Assembly (NCBI RefSeq): GCF_019166065.1
Contig: NZ_JAHTBN010000006.1
Span: 167,280 to 231,279, forward strand
DNA: 64,000 bases
Source: Candidimonas humi
GTDB taxonomy: Bacteria; Pseudomonadota; Gammaproteobacteria; Burkholderiales; Burkholderiaceae_B
Direction of reading: 5' to 3'
In this document: positions 60,152-64,000 of the stretch, one piece after another
Layout of the letters: the number at the start of each line of letters is the position of its first letter
Numbering within the stretch: position 1 is the stretch's first letter
The notes under the pieces: model-generated
Database searches by the model: none
What the model was told of the DNA's origin: nothing
Seen by the model: the letters and a program-made list of their open reading frames with translations, nothing else
Program-made: the position numbers and the translations under genes

Positions 60152-63004
60152 CTACTCCCGCGGACCGTTGCCCAGATAATGTTGCAGGCGACGGCGGCTA
60201 AGGCGCTGGTTGCCGACGCAGTTCATGGGCGTATATTCGTCGGCATTGAGGGAACGATCACTTTGTGCCGCCAGCCATTGGACGAAAGTCGCTTCGTTCC
60301 GAAACACGCGGCATTCGTTGGCATGGCCCTTGTGCGCCATTGCCATGGCTTCCTTGATCGTCGGAGGCCTCCAGTCGCCAATCTGGACGTAGACGAAGGC
60401 GCCGTCGGTGCACAGCAAGCCCATCCCGCAGTAATACGGGTGCGAGTGGCCGATGGACCCGTGTTCCTTTAGATATTCCGCGATGCAACGCGCGAAGGTT
60501 TCGCCGAATGGCTCCGCATTCATTTCGAGACCATAGTATGGGGCCAGCGGCCCGACAGGGCGCCCGCTCCACCACATTCGAGCCGCAACCTGTGACGCAT
60601 CCAGCCTCAGACTGTCCACCGCGACCATAGCCTGCGCGGGCATGGCGGTGAGCTCAGCCAATGAAATTCGCCGTTGCTCTTCGGAAGGTTTTTCCCCGTC
60701 CCAAGCGGGGTGTGTGAGCGTCAGTAGCAGCCCTTGACCATCGAATTGCTCGAAGCGCGGCCGACTGGGTAGTGCCGTTACGGCGACATGGAGCAGGCCA
60801 TGCGTCAGGTCAAGCAGCAGCAGACGCCATTTTTCGTCATAGCTGGCCGCCGACCGGGTCAGCACGAGGAATTGGCCGTCGCCGGACCAGATCATGGCCG
60901 GCCCCACTTGGCCGATTCCGTAGCCTTGCGATGTCATGACATAGCCGCCGATGCGACGGTCTTCACGGTGCGGCCAGCCAAAGGGCGATTGACTGTGGCC
61001 GCCAAAATACCAGGCCGCGTGGTTTTGCGCCGGCGTCGGGTAGAGGAAGTCGCCCTCGGCGTTGCAGGCCTGGGGAGAGCTGACCGTACGCCAATCGGGC
61101 AGCGCCGTCAACACGCCTAGGCGCAGCTCGAAGCGCCGGATGCGATAGTAATATCGCGCTTTGCGCATGGCCAGGAACGAGGCCATCGCGCCGCTGCCAG
61201 GAAGAGGGGCGGCCGCATCGAAAGGGGCAAGCGCCGTACCGAAAGCAGGGTTGTCGTTCTTATCGACGCGGCCGGCGATCTCGATGACCGCAATCTGGTC
61301 GTACAGCGTATCGTGAACGTCTGCCACCAAAAAGTCGGGGCCTGCGATCAGGCGTTTTTCGGCGGGGAGTGCCAGCACGAAACTGGACGCGGCTCGCTGC
61401 GGACTGTCGCCCAGGTCCTGGACGAAAGGTAAGAGAACAATGCCGCAAGGCTTGTCCAGCAGGCGGTATTTGATCAGCCACAGCCCGGGCAACTGCCAGT
61501 CGCCGATGCGGCATCGCCAGGCCTGCGCCGGCCCGGCGTCCGGATAGGGGCGGGAAAACACGGCGCACGCACCGTTTGCCAGGGGCTCGGTGTGCACACT
61601 CAGCAAACCCACGCCCGCAAGGCCCGGCTCGAGCCGCATGTGCAGGCTTACATGCCGCACAGACAATGTGGCGGGGTGTGCGATACCGTGGCCGTCCACA
61701 TCGCCAGGCACATCGAGCGCCGAGCGTTCTTCTCGCAGCTCAATGCCGAAGCGCCCATAGCCAGGAACATGGCTCGCCAGCCTGGCGTCCAGGCGCAGGG
61801 CATCTTCGTTCTCGGCGAATGAGGGAACAGGTGCCGTGTCCAAACCGATTTGATCGCCGATGAAGCGCTCGAAGTCAGGCAGCGCCTGCCAGCCGCTTGC
61901 TTCGGACCACCACCAGAAGACTTGCCCGCTGCCTGGGGCGTCGAGACGGTGCGCCTTGCAGGCGAAGAGCCGCCCGTCATCACTGCAGCTCGCCGAGGTC
62001 TCGTACACAGTAGTCAGGCCCGTGTCGGCGTCGTCCATCAGAAGCTGCCAGGTCGGGCTGAGCAGGCACCGATACGGGTCGGCTTGGGCCATGAAAGAAA
62101 TCGGGGGCACTGGCTTCAGACGCAAGCGGTGACATGGATTGCCTGTTGAATAGCACGCATGCTGCGTCGACCATTGCTTGAGAACGTGGTCATGCTGGCC
62201 GGCATCGATCCAGAGGTCCTGGAAGTGTTTGAGGCCCGTGGCGCTGTGTGTGTCGAGGAAATCCTGCAGCCAGAGGGATGGACGGCGGCGTGGCGCCGAC
62301 GTAGGTGTATCCACTGGCGCAGGCTCGCAAAACTCGGGGATGTGCCAGAAATGTTCGGAATCACGGCCCCAGCGCAGCGTCTTGTCCCAGCGATCAAGCA
62401 GCAGCAGGCTGTCGCTCTCTTCTTCCGGGCTCGGCATTATGGCGGCGAAGTAGCGCCCGTCCGCGGAGTAGCGGGCCACCAGGCCGACGCCGGCCAGCAA
62501 TACACCGTCATCGAAGAGTATCGTACGCGCGGGCGGGCCGTATGCACGGCCCGACTCATATTCGCTCAACACGCGAATGTGGCCGCCCTCCGGCGTTATG
62601 AGTGCTCTATAGTTGGCGTCGGGCTTGCCGCGACCCGGCTGGCCACCCCGGGGCAGAGTCAGCTGCAACCGGGCCTCGATCATACGCAAGCCGCGCGTAA
62701 GGGCCCAGAGGACTGCAATTCCCGCGAGCAGGCCCTGCCAATGCGGGAAGTGGCGCCACACGTTGAGGCCGAGCCCGAATTGCGCCCAGCCAGCCCATTC
62801 GCTGGTGAATTTGGCCATGCGTGGTTGTCTGGCGCCGGACAGCAGCGGAACGGATATAAGCAACAAGAACTCGACGGCAAGTGCCGTGAACAAGGGCAGC
62901 AGCGCCGCGGCAATGGCAGGAATCAGAATATGGGCTAGAGAAAGCAGTACCGAGCCGAGGGCACGCCAGAGGGTATGTTTCGCAGCTGCAGTTCTAGGGG
63001 TCAT
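60152..63004 (-). CDS. Unrecognised 950-residue membrane-anchored protein
   Basis: I do not recognise this protein. It has two or three N-terminal hydrophobic segments (about residues 12-55 and 85-105), then about 830 soluble residues. Spaced motifs of the form S-x-DG-(R/Q)-(Y/L/F)-(F/L) recur: YSADGRYFAAI (about 178), CSDDGRLFACKA (about 340) and WSGDGQFLVLTRS (about 730). These resemble blades of beta-propeller (PD40/TolB-like) proteins, so an anchored propeller scaffold is possible. Trp and His are abundant. It lies on the minus strand between an SDR gene and a truncated DUF1835 gene. Confidence 0.8.
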   Translation of the reverse strand: MTPRTAAAKHTLWRALGSVLLSLAHILIPAIAAALLPLFTALAVEFLLLISVPLLSGARQPRMAKFTSEWAGWAQFGLGLNVWRHFPHWQGLLAGIAVLWALTRGLRMIEARLQLTLPRGGQPGRGKPDANYRALITPEGGHIRVLSEYESGRAYGPPARTILFDDGVLLAGVGLVARYSADGRYFAAIMPSPEEESDSLLLLDRWDKTLRWGRDSEHFWHIPEFCEPAPVDTPTSAPRRRPSLWLQDFLDTHSATGLKHFQDLWIDAGQHDHVLKQWSTQHACYSTGNPCHRLRLKPVPPISFMAQADPYRCLLSPTWQLLMDDADTGLTTVYETSASCSDDGRLFACKAHRLDAPGSGQVFWWWSEASGWQALPDFERFIGDQIGLDTAPVPSFAENEDALRLDARLASHVPGYGRFGIELREERSALDVPGDVDGHGIAHPATLSVRHVSLHMRLEPGLAGVGLLSVHTEPLANGACAVFSRPYPDAGPAQAWRCRIGDWQLPGLWLIKYRLLDKPCGIVLLPFVQDLGDSPQRAASSFVLALPAEKRLIAGPDFLVADVHDTLYDQIAVIEIAGRVDKNDNPAFGTALAPFDAAAPLPGSGAMASFLAMRKARYYYRIRRFELRLGVLTALPDWRTVSSPQACNAEGDFLYPTPAQNHAAWYFGGHSQSPFGWPHREDRRIGGYVMTSQGYGIGQVGPAMIWSGDGQFLVLTRSAASYDEKWRLLLLDLTHGLLHVAVTALPSRPRFEQFDGQGLLLTLTHPAWDGEKPSEEQRRISLAELTAMPAQAMVAVDSLRLDASQVAARMWWSGRPVGPLAPYYGLEMNAEPFGETFARCIAEYLKEHGSIGHSHPYYCGMGLLCTDGAFVYVQIGDWRPPTIKEAMAMAHKGHANECRVFRNEATFVQWLAAQSDRSLNADEYTPMNCVGNQRLSRRRLQHYLGNGPRE

Positions 63005-63088
63005 CGAGGCGTCGTTGAGTCTCGGGCAGTGAGTTGAACGAGTAGTCAGACAATCTCGCAGGAAGTTGGAATTTTACGCACACCGCAG

Positions 63089-63370
63089 TCACGCTCTGGC
63101 CGGAGAAAACCGGGGCACGGTATTTTTACCGACCACATATGAGGCCGTCGCCTGCTTCCACTTGGCCCACAGCAGGCGCAGCGCCTCGGGTGGTAGCTGC
63201 CCGAGACCGATGAAGCACACTGCGCCCGGAAACTCGCCGATGTTGATCAACTCCAACCGCAACGGACGGCGGCCTGTCGCGTAATGGGCCAGCAGTCGTA
63301 CCAACGCGGGTTGGTCGTAACAGTCGAACTCCGGCCAGATCACGACGCCTTCGTAGCCGGCGCATTCTTG
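63089..63370 (-). pseudogene. 5'-truncated DUF1835-family gene
   Basis: The C-terminal part of a DUF1835 protein is clear: CAGYEGVVIWPEFDCYDQ, then PGAVCFIGLGQLPPEALRLL, followed by a WAKWKQATASY tail. The frame stays open upstream to 63697, but residues before CAGYEG do not look like the family's N-terminus. The gene therefore appears to have lost its 5' part, and the upstream sequence is probably foreign. Breakpoint near 63365-63400. Confidence 0.6.
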
Positions 63371-63621
63371 CGGCTGCTGCTCATCGGCTTGGAGGCCATG
63401 GAGACACCCATCGTATTGCAGCGGCGGGTCGTAAAAATCGGCCTGGACCCGGCCAATGCCGACGACGTGATCGTGGCGGCCGACATGAAAGCCGAAGCCT
63501 GGCGCGCAAACATGCGGCGCAAGACCGCCGGCCGTGCCGAGCCGTGAACCTGGCCCCGTCGAAATGAAGAAGATTACTCGATGGAGTGATGTTCGCAGGA
63601 GAAGGGCGGAGATCCGCCGCA

Positions 63622-63651
63622 TTCCTGGCCCCTGGAATTCAATGCTATAAT
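63622..63651 (+). promoter_or_regulatory. Probable tRNA-Val promoter
   Basis: A perfect TATAAT (63646-63651) with a weak TTCCTG 18 bp upstream, 54 nt before the tRNA. The -10 is strong; the -35 match is poor. Confidence 0.5.
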
Positions 63652-63705
63652 CCTTTGCTTCCCGAAAGCCAGGGCTCGAAACAGACGCCCAATCCACGGC
63701 CGAAG

Positions 63706-63780
63706 GGGCGGTTAGCTCAGTGGTAGAGCACTGCCTTCACACGGCAGGGGTCACTGGTTCGAACCCAGTACCGCCCACCA
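63706..63780 (+). tRNA. tRNA-Val (CAC anticodon)
   Basis: A 75-nt cloverleaf. The acceptor GGGCGGT pairs with ACCGCCC, the D-arm is TAGCTCAGTGGTAGAGCA, and the anticodon stem CTGCC/GGCAG encloses TTCACAC, giving anticodon CAC for valine codon GUG. The T-arm contains TTCGAACC. The 3' CCA is encoded. Confidence 0.97.
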
Positions 63781-63817
63781 AACTAAAGTCTACAGCAGTC
63801 TACAACCGTATATCAGA

Positions 63818-63868
63818 GGCTCTTCCCCATTATCGGGGGATCAGGGCATTCATCACACTCGGTTAATC
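63818..63868. repeat. Upstream copy of an ISL3-type end (truncated)
   Basis: A 51-bp segment matching 63874-63924 at 47 of 51 positions. It contains the inverted-repeat-like end and the last codons plus stop of the transposase in reverse, with nothing further. It is a remnant of a second, non-identical IS copy. Confidence 0.75.
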
Positions 63869-63873
63869 GGCTC

Positions 63874-63924
63874 GGCTCTACCCCATAATCGGGGGATACG
63901 GGCATTCATCACACTCGGTTAATC
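63874..63924. repeat. End of the ISL3-family element (intact side)
   Basis: A 51-bp terminal segment adjoining the transposase 3' end, repeated with four differences at 63818-63868. CCCCATAATCGGGGG is the short imperfect palindrome within the end. Confidence 0.75.
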
Positions 63925-64000
63925 ACCCCGTTCCAACCGCACTGGGCCAAGACCCGCATGCGGTAATTCTCAAAATTCCTGAAGCCATACGCCCGGCGCG
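63909..64000 (-). mobile_element. ISL3-family transposase, C-terminal 29 residues (5' part outside window)
   Basis: The minus-strand frame entering at 64000 ends with AYGFRNFENYRMRVLAQCGW and a few further residues before a TGA at 63911-63909. This tail is typical of ISL3-family DDE transposases, the family that includes Bordetella IS1001. Its terminal repeat lies immediately downstream. Only the last tenth or less of the gene is in the window. Confidence 0.72.

Noticed and set aside
63781..63817. tRNA-associated integrase attachment site
   Set aside because: No integrase gene and no duplication of the tRNA 3' end are visible. The repeats present belong to an ISL3-type end.

Overview
The window is a 64-kb piece of a GC-rich betaproteobacterial chromosome, most likely Alcaligenaceae (Bordetella/Achromobacter relatives). 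The arguments are gene content: two Bug/TctC-type solute receptors, an Fds-type NAD-linked formate dehydrogenase, a complete set resembling the Bordetella lipid A glucosamine (lgm) genes, and a terminal ISL3-family transposase fragment (the family of IS1001). Non-ATG starts (TTG, GTG) are common here, and many real genes have long open antisense frames because of the high GC content.

Layout. 1-7831 (minus strand) is a surface polysaccharide cluster: a WecA/WbpL-type initiating transferase, TviB/WbpO dehydrogenase, TviC/WbpP epimerase, a MurJ/Wzx-like flippase, a GT4 glycosyltransferase and an AsnB-like amidotransferase that runs off the window. Together these fit a lipid-linked glycan containing GalNAc-uronic acid, probably amidated. 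Upstream (7884-8169) lie a good sigma70 promoter and two tandem intrinsic terminators on the same strand, which together look like a ~170-nt small RNA or an attenuated leader. 8326-13457 (minus) holds coq7 and a compact cbb3-like oxidase operon: a CcoN with a CcoS-like N-terminus, CcoO, a monohaem cytochrome, a Sco1 protein with a histidine repeat tail, and a CtaG-like membrane protein. 13765-18562 has an OsmC-like gene, thyA, folA, a MocR regulator and a divergent omega-aminotransferase. 18720-22028 (minus) is an overlapping moaA-mobA-cytochrome-FccB-like unit.

22183-31320 is the formate module: an FdsR-like regulator, then fdsG-fdsB-fdsA-fdhD-fdsD, an OFA-family major facilitator and a 43-residue membrane microprotein. 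The molybdenum cofactor genes next door make biochemical sense with FdsA. 31634-33392 carries small stress and acetyltransferase genes. 33400-37265 is the lgm-like lipid A modification locus. 37447-39785 is a nitric oxide module (truncated haemoglobin, NnrS, NsrR) with a clear NsrR-type operator at its promoter. 39759-50944 is ordinary core and accessory metabolism: D-Ala-D-Ala carboxypeptidase, serA, an AraC regulator/Fsr pair, a PhzF protein, an alkaline-phosphatase-superfamily protein preceded by 15 octanucleotide repeats, tpm, mntH and an MFS exporter.

51146-54883 is a TetR-regulated unit: a kynurenine-formamidase-like cyclase plus two Bug receptors separated by strong intercistronic hairpins. 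A large AsmA/DUF748 protein and an SDR enzyme follow. The right end (60152-64000) looks like accessory DNA: an unrecognised 950-residue membrane-anchored protein, a truncated DUF1835 gene, tRNA-Val(CAC), and duplicated ISL3 ends with the start of an IS copy. No CRISPR array, rRNA or prophage was seen.
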